A stretch of 64,000 nt of DNA from Idiomarina aminovorans (GTDB lineage Bacteria; Pseudomonadota; Gammaproteobacteria; Enterobacterales; Alteromonadaceae), in assembly GCF_023155095.1 (NCBI RefSeq), contig NZ_JAKNDA010000003.1, forward strand, positions 186,001-250,000, in the 5' to 3' direction. Every line of letters starts with the position of its first letter. The stretch's first letter is position 1. The translations under genes and the position numbers were made by a program. Below the pieces are notes generated by a model that searched no databases, was not told the DNA's origin, and saw only the letters and a list, made by a program, of their open reading frames with translations. Positions 42,301 through 50,806 of the stretch are shown in pieces.

Positions 42301-43145
42301 GACAATAATTTCAGCATTTGGCGGTAGGATTCCTGAACCGATTCCTGCTGCCAAAAATCATCGGTCTTAATAATCCCGCGCATTTGATACTCAACAACAG
42401 TCACGCTGTTTTTGTTCGGTTTTGCATTTCCGGTCAGCAGGCTGGCCAAATGCACGATATCGCAATAATTCACCGTTATTGCATCATCTAACTCAATACG
42501 ACCTTTATGAAAATGCAGCGGCACTTGCACCAAGTTAGGTGTGAACTGCCAATAACGCAGAATATTGCTACCTAAGGGTGAACTAAATTGGGTGATGCAT
42601 TCATTAATAAATGACGGATTGGCAAAACTGCTTTCAAACTCATCGGCCATACGCAGAATTGGGGCTATACCAATACATGAAACCATACCGGCTAACAGCG
42701 ACACATCCTGATGCAAACGATGACCAATGCCTCTTCTCTGTAAGTCCTGGGTTATAACAACCGATGCTGCTGCAATTTCCCGACTTTCAGTAATAAACTG
42801 CTCAGAAAACATCTTTACAATGTCGTTGTCCGACTTAAACACCTGCTCCATCGCCATCGCCAATGCGAGAGTACGAATACGGCGCATACCAATACGCGTC
42901 AATGCCTGCATCAAGCTCTCGGCTTTACTTCTTCCGCCCAAATAAGCACTGTTTGCCAGACGGATCAGCCGCGCACTCAATACCGTATCCTGTTGGATAA
43001 TATGACTGAGATCATGGAGGTTACACTCGGGATCCATGGTTGCGTTTCGCACTTGTTCTGCAGTTTCAGGTAAACTGGGAAGCTTAAGCTCATCGCGCTG
43101 TAGTCGCTCGTCAATTAGCAGATATAACGCATTTTGCGATGACAT
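42297..43145 (-). CDS. HDOD-domain protein
   Basis: A 282-residue cytosolic protein whose main part is an HDOD domain: LPSLPETAEQVRNATMDPEC, then IIQQDTVLSARLIRLANSAY and the helix IRTLALAMAMEQVF. HDOD domains resemble HD phosphohydrolases without the metal residues and act in signalling or regulation. Partners are not apparent here. It stands alone between rdgC and the M49-like gene. Confidence 0.88.
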   Translation of the reverse strand: MSSQNALYLLIDERLQRDELKLPSLPETAEQVRNATMDPECNLHDLSHIIQQDTVLSARLIRLANSAYLGGRSKAESLMQALTRIGMRRIRTLALAMAMEQVFKSDNDIVKMFSEQFITESREIAAASVVITQDLQRRGIGHRLHQDVSLLAGMVSCIGIAPILRMADEFESSFANPSFINECITQFSSPLGSNILRYWQFTPNLVQVPLHFHKGRIELDDAITVNYCDIVHLASLLTGNAKPNKNSVTVVEYQMRGIIKTDDFWQQESVQESYRQMLKLLS

Positions 43146-43242
43146 CTCGAATCCTTATTATTATGGTTTTCTTGATTCTGGAAAAACTTGGCAGTAGATT
43201 AACAGAAGTTTTCAACAACACAATTTAGACAAAAGTCATATT

Positions 43243-44895
43243 ATGAAAAAAACACTCTTTAGTTTAGCCCCTCTGGCGCTGATTTTAATGGCCTGTAGCG
43301 ATTCTCAACCCACTAATAACGAAGCAGCACAGAGTTATGAATTAGTTGCTCAAGCTGAGCAAAGACTCGACATTTACACACCTTATCAGTTACAGACTGA
43401 CCTTTCGCACTTATCCAGTAACCAGCAAGAAATGGTCGGTTTACTGATAGATGCGTCCCAAATTATGGATAACCTGTTTTGGCAGCAGGCTTTTTCGGGT
43501 CATAAGGAAGAGCTTTTACGCAAGACAGAAGAAAAAGCTCGTCAATTTACCGCCATTAATTACGGGCCCTGGGACCGTCTTAATAATAATACGCCCTTTT
43601 TAACGGGCTTTGGCGACAAGCCCGAGGGTGCTAATTTTTATCCGGCTGATATGAGCAAAGCTGAGTTTGAAAGTGCAGACCTTGCTGACAAAAATAGTTT
43701 ATACACCTTGTTACGCCGTGACGAGCAAGGTGAGTTAATAACCGAACCTTATTCTGAAGCGTTCGAAGACTCTTTGACTCAAGCCGCTGATCTATTACGT
43801 CAGGCGGCAGATTTAGCAGAAAGCCAGGACTTTGCCAAATACTTGCGTCTGCGCGCAGACGCTTTTTTAAGTAATGACTATCAGCCATCCGATATGGCCT
43901 GGATGGAAATGACCGACAACGATGTTGATGTGGTTATTGGCCCTATTGAAAACTATGAAGATCACCTGTTTGGTTACAAAACCGCCTTTGAATCTTATGT
44001 TTTAATTAAAGACAAAGCCTGGAGCCAGCGCCTGGCTAAATACGCAGAGTACCTGCCGCAATTGCAGCAAGGGTTACCTGTTGAGTCCGCCTACAAAGCC
44101 GAAGTTCCCGGAGCTAACGCACAGCTTAATGCCTACGACGCGGTGTATTACGCTGGCCATTCCAATGCGGGCAGTAAAACCATTGCCATTAATCTGCCCA
44201 ACGACGAGCAAGTTCAGCTAGAGAAAGGTACCCGCCGTTTACAGCTAAAAAACGCAATGCAGGCAAAGTTCGACAAAATTCTGCTGCCCATTTCGGAACA
44301 ATTAATGGTGCCGGAACAACGTGAAAACATTACCTTTAATGCGTTTTTTGCCAACACCATGTTTCACGAAGTGGCGCACGGCTTAGGCATTAAAAACACC
44401 CTAAACGATAAAGGCACAGTGCGCTCGGCGTTAAAAGAGCACGCGTCGGCGTTAGAAGAAGGCAAAGCCGATATTCTGGGGCTTTACATGGTCACTCAGT
44501 TATTTGAACAAGGCGTTTTAGCCGAAGGCGAACTGGAAGATTACTACACCACCTTTATGGCCAGTATTTTCCGTTCAGTCCGTTTTGGCGCCTCAAGCGC
44601 GCACGGCAAAGCGAACATGATTCGCTTTAACTACTTTGCCGACGCCGGTGCTTTCCAGCGCAATGAACAAGGCCAATACGCCATTAATATGAAAAAAATG
44701 CGCGAGGCAATGAATAGCCTGTCGGAAAAAATTCTTACCTTGCAAGGTGACGGCGACTACAAAGGTGTCGCTGAGCTGGTTGCAACGTTAGGTGTTGTCA
44801 GCCCGCAGTTAAAAGCCGATTTAGACAAGCTTACTGATGCCGGCATTCCCGTCGATGTCACTTTTGAACAAGGCAAAGAGGTGCTCGGGCTGTAG
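43243..44895 (+). CDS. M49-type (dipeptidyl-peptidase III-like) metallopeptidase lipoprotein
   Basis: A 550-residue lipoprotein: the signal ends in a lipobox (LILMACSDS). The zinc site shows HEVAHG at about residue 375 and EEGKAD at about 405, the HExxH...EExxAD pairing of M49 enzymes. Classical dipeptidyl-peptidase III has one extra residue in the first motif; the HExxH form occurs in bacterial M49-like proteins. It would act at the periplasmic face of a membrane. The substrate is unknown. A large palindrome begins one base after its stop. Confidence 0.85.
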   Translation: MKKTLFSLAPLALILMACSDSQPTNNEAAQSYELVAQAEQRLDIYTPYQLQTDLSHLSSNQQEMVGLLIDASQIMDNLFWQQAFSGHKEELLRKTEEKARQFTAINYGPWDRLNNNTPFLTGFGDKPEGANFYPADMSKAEFESADLADKNSLYTLLRRDEQGELITEPYSEAFEDSLTQAADLLRQAADLAESQDFAKYLRLRADAFLSNDYQPSDMAWMEMTDNDVDVVIGPIENYEDHLFGYKTAFESYVLIKDKAWSQRLAKYAEYLPQLQQGLPVESAYKAEVPGANAQLNAYDAVYYAGHSNAGSKTIAINLPNDEQVQLEKGTRRLQLKNAMQAKFDKILLPISEQLMVPEQRENITFNAFFANTMFHEVAHGLGIKNTLNDKGTVRSALKEHASALEEGKADILGLYMVTQLFEQGVLAEGELEDYYTTFMASIFRSVRFGASSAHGKANMIRFNYFADAGAFQRNEQGQYAINMKKMREAMNSLSEKILTLQGDGDYKGVAELVATLGVVSPQLKADLDKLTDAGIPVDVTFEQGKEVLGL

Positions 44896-45070
44896 CATTG
44901 GTGGAGGATTGAACCACGAGCGCTGAGGTTACAGGAGCTAATGTGGAGGACGCCCGTGAATACATCCCTGTAGGGCTTGGGCAGCGCCATCCGTGGCGCT
45001 GCACACCTCCTCATTAGCTCCTGTAACCGTTGGGCGCACTCATGGTTCAGTCCTCCACAGACTTCCAATG
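44896..45070 (+). repeat. Three-way-junction palindromic element, copy B
   Basis: The arms match over nearly 50 bp: left CATTGG, TGGAGGATTGAACCA, then GGTTACAGGAGCTAATG and GGAGG, each mirrored on the right with few changes. Interior in order: ACGC, hairpin TACATCCCTGTA, GGGCTTGG, hairpin GCAGCGCCATCCGTGGCGCT and ACAC. The outer arms share no sequence with copy A or C. It begins directly after the M49-like gene stop and is separated from copy C by 7 bp. Confidence 0.8.
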
Positions 45071-45077
45071 GTAGACA

Positions 45078-45236
45078 GGGCCGGATGCTCATTTGTTTCG
45101 CTTAAGCATTGAGACTCCTGTGGCGGAGACGCTACGAGTTCATCCATGAACGCTTGACGAAGGCCATCCATGGCCTTCGACACTCCGCCACAGGAGTCTC
45201 AACACTCATAACGCTTACAAATGAGCATCCGGCCCC
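45078..45236 (+). repeat. Three-way-junction palindromic element, copy C
   Basis: Long arms: GGCCGGATGCTCATTTGT and GAGACTCCTGTGGCGGAG on the left have matching complements on the right, GTCTCAACACTC and ATGAGCATCCGGCC among them. Interior: ACGC, hairpin GTTCATCCATGAAC, GCTTGAC, hairpin GAAGGCCATCCATGGCCTTC and ACACT. Only the junction strands and the ATCC tips agree with copies A and B. It lies 44 bp upstream of the ArsR operator palindrome. Confidence 0.8.
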
Positions 45237-45279
45237 GACCTCCCGACTTTCTTGTTGCGTTGTTCATATATTCGATCTA

Positions 45280-45291
45280 CCATATATATGG
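45280..45291. promoter_or_regulatory. Palindrome CCATATATATGG, candidate ArsR operator
   Basis: A perfect 12-bp palindrome 24 bp before the ATG of the ArsC-ArsR fusion, flanked by related AT-rich halves (ATATATTCG and CGGATATAT). ArsR proteins bind AT-rich dyads of this kind at their own promoters. Autoregulation is inferred. Confidence 0.5.
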
Positions 45292-45315
45292 AATTTCGGA
45301 TATATAGTGATACCC

Positions 45316-46047
45316 ATGACCACAAACGTTTTATTTCTTTGTACCGCCAACTCGGCTCGTTCGTTAATGGCCGAAGCCATTTTGCGCCAGTTTGGTAACG
45401 ATGAGTTAGAAGTTTACAGTGCCGGTACGGAGCCAGCTCAGCCCCGGCCAGAAGCAATAGAAGCTTTGCAAACGCTGGGAGTCAGTACCGAAGGGTTACG
45501 TTCAAAAGCGGTCTCAGACTTAAGCATTTCTGAATTCGATTACGTAATTAGTTTATGTGACCGGGCCCGTGCTGAATGCCAGCTTGACTATAAAAATAAT
45601 CATTTTATTGCCTGGGATTTCCCTGATCCCGTTAACAGCAATCAACCAAATGCCTTTAAAAAAACCGCTCATGAACTGAGTGAGCGCATTAAAATGTTTT
45701 TGCTGATTCTGCGCAAAAACAACAGTAAATCGCATTTGTTTAATGCACCGGAAGACTTTTTCAAAGTCATGGCCGATCCACTACGCTTAACTATGATCAG
45801 TCTGTTGGCAAAACACAAAGAACTGTGCGTGTGCGAGTTTGTGGATGCTACCGGAATGTCACAACCTAAAGTCTCGCGTCACCTCGCTCAACTGCGCGAG
45901 TATGGGCTACTGACTGACCGCAAAGATCAGCGCTGGGTTTACTATCAGCTCAACAAAGCTCTGCCCGACTGGATGCGTAAAGTCATTATCACTACCGCCG
46001 ACTACAACCCACAACTGATTAAAAATATCGACAATGGGTGTGTTTGA
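45316..46047 (+). CDS. ArsC (thioredoxin-type arsenate reductase) fused to ArsR
   Basis: A 243-residue fusion. Residues 1-135 are a low-molecular-weight phosphatase/ArsC fold: P loop CTANSARS with Cys9, the redox pair Cys81 and Cys88 in LCDRARAEC, and the acid Asp in WDFPDP. All three cysteines of thioredoxin-coupled arsenate reductases are there. Residues about 145-243 are an ArsR winged helix with the arsenite-binding ELCVCEF (Cys171, Cys173) and QPKVSRHLAQLREYGLL. I start at the ATG at 45316; the longer frame from 45109 runs through repeat C. It is upstream of gapdh-arsJ, which it probably represses. Confidence 0.9.
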   Translation: MTTNVLFLCTANSARSLMAEAILRQFGNDELEVYSAGTEPAQPRPEAIEALQTLGVSTEGLRSKAVSDLSISEFDYVISLCDRARAECQLDYKNNHFIAWDFPDPVNSNQPNAFKKTAHELSERIKMFLLILRKNNSKSHLFNAPEDFFKVMADPLRLTMISLLAKHKELCVCEFVDATGMSQPKVSRHLAQLREYGLLTDRKDQRWVYYQLNKALPDWMRKVIITTADYNPQLIKNIDNGCV

Positions 46048-46062
46048 AGGTTTTATCGGTTT

Positions 46063-46144
46063 GGGTGGCGCTGCACAAGCCCTACAAGGACGTATTCACT
46101 GGCGTCCTCCACTGTAGTTCATGTAACCTCAGCGCTCTTGGTTC
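46063..46144 (-). repeat. Partial three-way-junction element, copy D
   Basis: Read on the minus strand it matches the left half of copy B: GAACCAAGAGCGCTGAGGTT, then GTGGAGGACGCC, hairpin TACGTCCTTGTA, GGGCTTG and GCAGCGCCACCC, and stops. The right arm and second half of hairpin 2 are gone. It lies between the ArsC-ArsR gene and gapdh. Confidence 0.7.
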
Positions 46145-46153
46145 GGCATTTCA

Positions 46154-46173
46154 CCTGACGCAATAGCGTCAGG
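46154..46173. repeat. Short dispersed palindrome CCTGACGC-AATA-GCGTCAGG
   Basis: Eight-bp perfect arms, a variant of the palindromes at 8597 and 14157. It lies 30 bp before the gapdh start and could fold in the leader of that mRNA. Confidence 0.55.
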
Positions 46174-46202
46174 TTACATCAAGAATACAACAGGAGTCTT
46201 TT

Positions 46203-47198
46203 ATGACGATTAAAGTAGGAATTAACGGTTTAGGCCGTATCGGTCGCCTTGCGTTGCGCGTGGCGTGGGATAATCCTGAGCTGGAAGTTATTCAGGTAAA
46301 TGACCCCGGAGCTGATGCTGCAACCTTTGCTCATTTGCTGAACTTTGACTCCGTACATGGGCGCTGGGTTCATGAGGCCAGTGCCGACGGTGACAACTTA
46401 GTTGTCGACGGTAAGCACATTGCCTTTTCACAACATAAAACCATTGCCGACAACAACTGGAGCGGCAGCGATGTCGTACTGGAAGCGTCCGGCAAAATGA
46501 AAACCGTTAATGTGTTGAATGAGTATCTTGAGCAGGGCGTGAAACGCGTAGTCGTTTCTGCTCCGGTGAAAGAGCCCGAAGCGCTCAATATTGTTGTTGG
46601 CGTTAACGACCACCTTTATGACCCTAATAAACATCAGATAGTGACAGCAGCTTCCTGCACCACCAATTGCCTGGCGCCGGTGGTAAAAGTTCTGCAGGAC
46701 AAAATTGGCATTAAGCACGCGTCAATTACCACTATTCATGATTTAACCAATACTCAGAGCATTTTGGACGCGCCGCACAAAGACTTACGTCGCGCACGGG
46801 CTTGTGGCATGAGCTTAATTCCAACATCCACCGGCTCAGCCACCGCCATTGTCGAAATTTTCCCGGAGCTGAAGGACAAAATTGACGGCCATGCGGTGCG
46901 GGTTCCTTTAGCAAACGCATCATTAACCGACTGCGTATTTGAAGTCGAGAAGCCCACTTCGGTAGAACAAATTAACGGCTGGATGAAAGAGGCCGCTGAC
47001 GGCGAATTAAAAGATATTCTGGGTTACGAAGAGCGTCCGCTGGTTTCTATTGATTACAAAACCGACCCGCGTTCCAGTATTGTCGATGCACTCTCAACCA
47101 AGGTGATTAACGACACGCACGTTAAAATTTATGCCTGGTACGACAACGAGTGGGGCTACGCGAACCGTGCGGTCGAGCTGGTAGCTAAGGTCGGCTAA
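46203..47198 (+). CDS. Glyceraldehyde-3-phosphate dehydrogenase of the arsenate operon
   Basis: A 331-residue GAPDH with NAD-binding [14 protein letters not shown] and catalytic [11 protein letters not shown]. In operons with arsJ this enzyme uses arsenate in place of phosphate and forms 1-arseno-3-phosphoglycerate for export. The fit is by context: ArsC-ArsR upstream, ArsJ-like MFS protein overlapping its stop (TAATG). AGGAG precedes the ATG. A role in central glycolysis cannot be excluded from sequence alone. Confidence 0.9.
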   Translation: MTIKVGINGLGRIGRLALRVAWDNPELEVIQVNDPGADAATFAHLLNFDSVHGRWVHEASADGDNLVVDGKHIAFSQHKTIADNNWSGSDVVLEASGKMKTVNVLNEYLEQGVKRVVVSAPVKEPEALNIVVGVNDHLYDPNKHQIVTAASCTTNCLAPVVKVLQDKIGIKHASITTIHDLTNTQSILDAPHKDLRRARACGMSLIPTSTGSATAIVEIFPELKDKIDGHAVRVPLANASLTDCVFEVEKPTSVEQINGWMKEAADGELKDILGYEERPLVSIDYKTDPRSSIVDALSTKVINDTHVKIYAWYDNEWGYANRAVELVAKVG

Positions 47199-48412
47199 TG
47201 CTCAGTCAGTTCTCCCCTGCCATTCGCCAGTACTTAATCGTTACCGGTAATTACTGGGCGTTTACGCTAACTGACGGTGCGCTGCGCATGCTGGTAGTAC
47301 TGCACTTCTACCAGTTAGGTTACAGCGCGCTGGAAGTGGCCATGCTGTTTCTGTTCTACGAGTTTTTCGGCGTCGTCACCAACTTGTTCGGAGGCTGGCT
47401 GGGTGCCCGTTGGGGCCTCAACCGCACTATGAACATTGGGCTCGGCATTCAGATTGTCGCACTTGCGATGCTGCTGGTGCCGCCCACCATGCTGACAGTT
47501 ATTTGGGTTATGGCCGCTCAGGCACTCTCGGGTATCGCCAAAGACTTGAATAAAATGAGTGCTAAAAGCACCATCAAGCTGCTGGTGCCCGATGATAAAC
47601 AAGGCCAGCTGTATAAGTGGGTCGCTATACTCACGGGTTCTAAGAATACACTTAAAGGTGTTGGCTTTTTCCTGGGCGGATTACTCCTAACCTTAATTGG
47701 TTTTCAGGGCGCGGTACTGGCTATGACAGTAATGCTTAGTCTGGTCTGGATAAGCAGCCTTATATTTCTGAAAAAAGAGTCCGGAAAAGCCCAGTTCAAA
47801 CCCAAATTTAAAGACATTTTATCCAAAAGCCGGCCAATAAATATTTTATCTCTAGCCAGGTTTCTGCTGTTTGGTGCGCGCGATGTCTGGTTTGTGGTTG
47901 CGCTGCCGGTATTTCTTGCCAGTCAGCTCGACTGGAACCATTGGCAGGTTGGCAGTTTTCTCGCGCTCTGGGTTATCGGTTACGGTTTTGTGCAAAGCAT
48001 TGCGCCTAAGTTTACCCAAAGCCGCAATGACGTCCCCAAAACCCAGGCCATTGTCTGGAACGCCTTACTTACGCTCAGTCCGTTAGCACTCACTTTGGCG
48101 TTATGGCAAAGCCTGCCTGTTACCCTCAGTATTGTCATTGGTCTGGGCTTATTCGGCATTTTGTTCGCCATTAACTCATCGTTGCACAGCTATTTAATTG
48201 TCGCTTACTCACGAGCCGACGGTGTTTCGCTGGATGTTGGCTTTTATTATATGGCTAACGCCGCCGGACGTCTGCTGGGTACCGTTTTGTCGGGTTGGGT
48301 TTATCAACAGTGGGGGTTAATGGCTTGTCTAATGATATCAACACTGTTATTACTACTCTCTACTGCGGCAATCAGTTTTTTACCACCACGCGAAGTTATT
48401 GAGGATACATAA
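47198..48412 (+). CDS. arsJ: ArsJ-type MFS organoarsenical efflux protein
   Basis: A 404-residue major facilitator with about 12 membrane helices. NYWAFTLTDGALRMLVVLHFYQLG starts helix 1, GGWLGARWGLNRTMNIGLG is the loop 2-3 motif and SAKSTIKLLVPDD follows helix 4. These and the neighbouring gapdh are as expected for ArsJ, which exports 1-arseno-3-phosphoglycerate. Its start and stop both share a base with the neighbouring genes. Confidence 0.88.
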   Translation: MLSQFSPAIRQYLIVTGNYWAFTLTDGALRMLVVLHFYQLGYSALEVAMLFLFYEFFGVVTNLFGGWLGARWGLNRTMNIGLGIQIVALAMLLVPPTMLTVIWVMAAQALSGIAKDLNKMSAKSTIKLLVPDDKQGQLYKWVAILTGSKNTLKGVGFFLGGLLLTLIGFQGAVLAMTVMLSLVWISSLIFLKKESGKAQFKPKFKDILSKSRPINILSLARFLLFGARDVWFVVALPVFLASQLDWNHWQVGSFLALWVIGYGFVQSIAPKFTQSRNDVPKTQAIVWNALLTLSPLALTLALWQSLPVTLSIVIGLGLFGILFAINSSLHSYLIVAYSRADGVSLDVGFYYMANAAGRLLGTVLSGWVYQQWGLMACLMISTLLLLLSTAAISFLPPREVIEDT

Positions 48413-49086
48413 TGAAATATTTGGTCTTTTTAGGTACCGTCCGTGACAGCACCCCACCCAAGCCGGCCCGGTTAGGTGAGAGAGTTGCGAGGGCTTGTGT
48501 CCAATATCTGGAGCAAACCTTCGATAATGCCGAAGTTGAACTCATTGACCCATTAGATTTCTCGCTCGATGGTGTTTTTAAGCCTCATTTCGCCTATCAC
48601 GAAAATAAAGTCCCCGAGCAGCTTAATGCGCTGGCGAAAAAGATTGAGGCAGCGGATGCCTACGTAATGGTCAGCCCGGAATACAATCACTCCATGAGTC
48701 CGGCATTGGCAAACTTACTGAACCATTTTGGTGCGTCTTTATATTCTTACAAACCCAGTGCTATTGTAACCTATTCGGCGGGTCAGTGGGGCGGCGCCCG
48801 GGCTGCAGTTAATATGCGTACCTTTCTTGCCGAGTTGGGGTGTTTGCCCGTATCAGCCATGATCCACGTGCCTAAAGCGCAAACGGTGTTTGAAGACAAC
48901 GGAAAATTCACGCAAGCGGTTGAAGATACGGATCGCTGGGTTGGGTATTTCGGCCGCACGTTAAATCAGTTATTCTGGTGGGCTGAAGCTGCCAAAAAGC
49001 AGCGCGATGAACTTGACCCCCGAACGTTAGCGGCTGATTTTAAACGTGACCCGTCGCAACGTAATGCACCGGACGGTAACGAATAA
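48412..49086 (+). CDS. NADPH-dependent FMN reductase-family protein
   Basis: A 224-residue flavodoxin-like protein with the family signature SPEYNHSMSPALANLLNHFG and the P-loop-like FLGTVRDSTPP at the start. It is a cousin of ArsH but lacks the typical ArsH N-terminus. The start overlaps the arsJ stop (TAATG), so it belongs to the arsenate operon. It may reduce an organic arsenical or a flavin; the actual substrate is unknown. Confidence 0.8.
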   Translation: MKYLVFLGTVRDSTPPKPARLGERVARACVQYLEQTFDNAEVELIDPLDFSLDGVFKPHFAYHENKVPEQLNALAKKIEAADAYVMVSPEYNHSMSPALANLLNHFGASLYSYKPSAIVTYSAGQWGGARAAVNMRTFLAELGCLPVSAMIHVPKAQTVFEDNGKFTQAVEDTDRWVGYFGRTLNQLFWWAEAAKKQRDELDPRTLAADFKRDPSQRNAPDGNE

Positions 49087-49089
49087 ACT

Positions 49090-49434
49090 ATGGACGCAAA
49101 CCAGATTCAGACGTTTAAAAAACAACTGGAAGAACTGAAGCAGCAATTACTGCAAAGCGAAGAGGCCAGTAAAGATGACACCAAACCGGTTGAGTTAGAC
49201 CAACAAAGTATTGGTCGCTTATCTCGTATGGATGCCATGCAACAACAGCAAATGTATCAGGAGCAGGCACGCCGCAGAAAGGTTCAGCTGCAAAAAGTTG
49301 ACGGTGCCTTACGCCGCATTGAGTCGGAAGAGTTTGGTGAGTGTTTTGTTTGTGGTGACGATATCAGCCTGAAGCGTTTACAGTTTGACCCTACTCAAAC
49401 ACGCTGTATTGAATGCATGGAGAGCGCGGATTAG
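49090..49434 (+). CDS. DksA/TraR-family zinc-finger protein
   Basis: A 114-residue protein with an N-terminal coiled coil (roughly 1-80, with QNRMDAMQQQQMYQEQARRR-like sequence) and a C4 zinc finger, CFVCGDD then CIECMES. It is shorter than DksA and like the small TraR/YbiI-type relatives, which act on RNA polymerase. It lies 3 bp after the flavin reductase gene and may be co-transcribed by chance of packing. Its own promoter is not seen. Confidence 0.85.
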   Translation: MDANQIQTFKKQLEELKQQLLQSEEASKDDTKPVELDQQSIGRLSRMDAMQQQQMYQEQARRRKVQLQKVDGALRRIESEEFGECFVCGDDISLKRLQFDPTQTRCIECMESAD

Positions 49435-49437
49435 CGC

Positions 49438-50277
49438 TCAGGCCCCCAACCTTTTCGTTGCAAAATCACGGCCTGAATTTAGACCCGCTTCGTACCCCTG
49501 CTGTAACAGTTTTTTATCCCGGGTAAAGCGTCCGACCTTAAAATCATCAGGTGGTGCTATAATAGTCACTTTACAGTCAACGGGCGGTTTTTCGAGAAAT
49601 TCCAGTGCGTCATTATAGTTTTGCGAACGCTTTAACATAACCTCTTGTAAGGCCGGGTAATTTTTAAACAAACGTTTTATTAATGGTGTCATCCGGTCTG
49701 CTTTTTTTCGATAACCCAAAGGCCGTGAAAGCACCACTGTCAGCTCGCGCGCTCCAAGTTCATAAGCCTTTCTGACCGGAATAGCATCAGCGATACCGCC
49801 GTCAGTCATTGGCTCACCATCGACTTTGGGGTAATCGCGATACGCCAGAGGAATCGCGCAGGATGCCGGGAATATTTGATGCATATTCTCAGCATTCAGT
49901 ATCGGATAATGCGCTTTCCCCGTCAGAATACTGGTTGTTACGACATAAAGCGGTATCTGGTGAGTTTGATAATACTCAAAGTCTAGCCAGACCTCGTCGT
50001 AAGACTGTCGCCATAGCCATTCAACGTCACAGAAATGGCCACCGCGAAGCCAGCGCATCATATCAATAAAGCGTTTATTGGTTGCAAACTCCGTAATGAT
50101 TTTGTGACTGCGTCCTTTTTGCCCGCAAAGATAACCCACTAAATTAGTGGAGCCGGCAGAAACGCCTATCGCAAAATCAAAATCAAAAAAGCTCTGTTCA
50201 ATGAAACCGTCTAAAACACCCGCAGCAAAAATGCCACGCATAGCGCCGCCTTCAACGATCAACGCCTTGTTATACAC
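49438..50277 (-). CDS. Patatin-like phospholipase family protein
   Basis: A 279-residue protein of the YjjU type. The oxyanion loop GGAMRGIFAAG, the nucleophile elbow GVSAGS and the Asp of DGGIADAIPV form the patatin Ser-Asp dyad. I choose the GTG at 50277, with GAGGAG 7 bp ahead and overlapping the NUDIX stop; a TTG at 50304 would extend it into that gene. It should hydrolyse phospholipids or lipid esters in the cytosol. Confidence 0.85.
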   Translation of the reverse strand: MYNKALIVEGGAMRGIFAAGVLDGFIEQSFFDFDFAIGVSAGSTNLVGYLCGQKGRSHKIITEFATNKRFIDMMRWLRGGHFCDVEWLWRQSYDEVWLDFEYYQTHQIPLYVVTTSILTGKAHYPILNAENMHQIFPASCAIPLAYRDYPKVDGEPMTDGGIADAIPVRKAYELGARELTVVLSRPLGYRKKADRMTPLIKRLFKNYPALQEVMLKRSQNYNDALEFLEKPPVDCKVTIIAPPDDFKVGRFTRDKKLLQQGYEAGLNSGRDFATKRLGA

Positions 50278-50794
50278 CGCCCAACTCCTCGACAACACGC
50301 TCAAGTACTAAGGTTTCGCGGTGAACGGAAAGCCCCATGGAATCGGGCTTAGCCTGAATTACTGCCTGGTTATGTTTAATGGCGTCATCCAGAGTGACCC
50401 ACAGCGGCTTCATACCGTTAGCAATTTCATAATCTTCCATGGCTGTCGCCGTTTGCTCATCATGAATATCACACTCGTACCAATGCGACTTTTGATAGCG
50501 AATAGGCCATTGCGGCTTCCAGTAAGGAGTGTGTTCTGTAACAAAACCAAAGTGTTTCGGTTGTCCCTTAATCAGAACACCCGCTTCCTCTTTTAACTCG
50601 CGATGCAAAGCGATAATTTCGTCTTCCTGATCATCAATGCCGCCGCCCGGAAAGCTAAAATCGTCGTAGCGCTCGGTATATAACATCAGAATTTTTTGCT
50701 GTTTCATAATAATTCCCCGCACCGCTTTACGCTGCAGGATGTTACCTTCTATTTTATCCAGTGAAGGATGTTTCATATCTGCGAGTAAACGCAT
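50270..50794 (-). CDS. NUDIX hydrolase
   Basis: A 174-residue protein with a complete NUDIX box, GGGIDDQEDEIIALHRELKE followed by EAGV, near residue 50. The substrate, some nucleoside diphosphate derivative, is not evident. It is 12 bp after nhaD and overlaps the patatin gene by 8 bp, so it is probably part of the sulP-usp-nhaD transcript. Confidence 0.85.
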   Translation of the reverse strand: MRLLADMKHPSLDKIEGNILQRKAVRGIIMKQQKILMLYTERYDDFSFPGGGIDDQEDEIIALHRELKEEAGVLIKGQPKHFGFVTEHTPYWKPQWPIRYQKSHWYECDIHDEQTATAMEDYEIANGMKPLWVTLDDAIKHNQAVIQAKPDSMGLSVHRETLVLERVVEELGGV

Positions 50795-50806
50795 ACTGCC
50801 TCTTAC

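Noticed and set aside
45109-45315. N-terminal extension of the ArsC-ArsR frame
   Set aside because: The extra 69 residues are translated from the palindromic repeat C and the ArsR operator region; the ArsC fold begins at the ATG at 45316.
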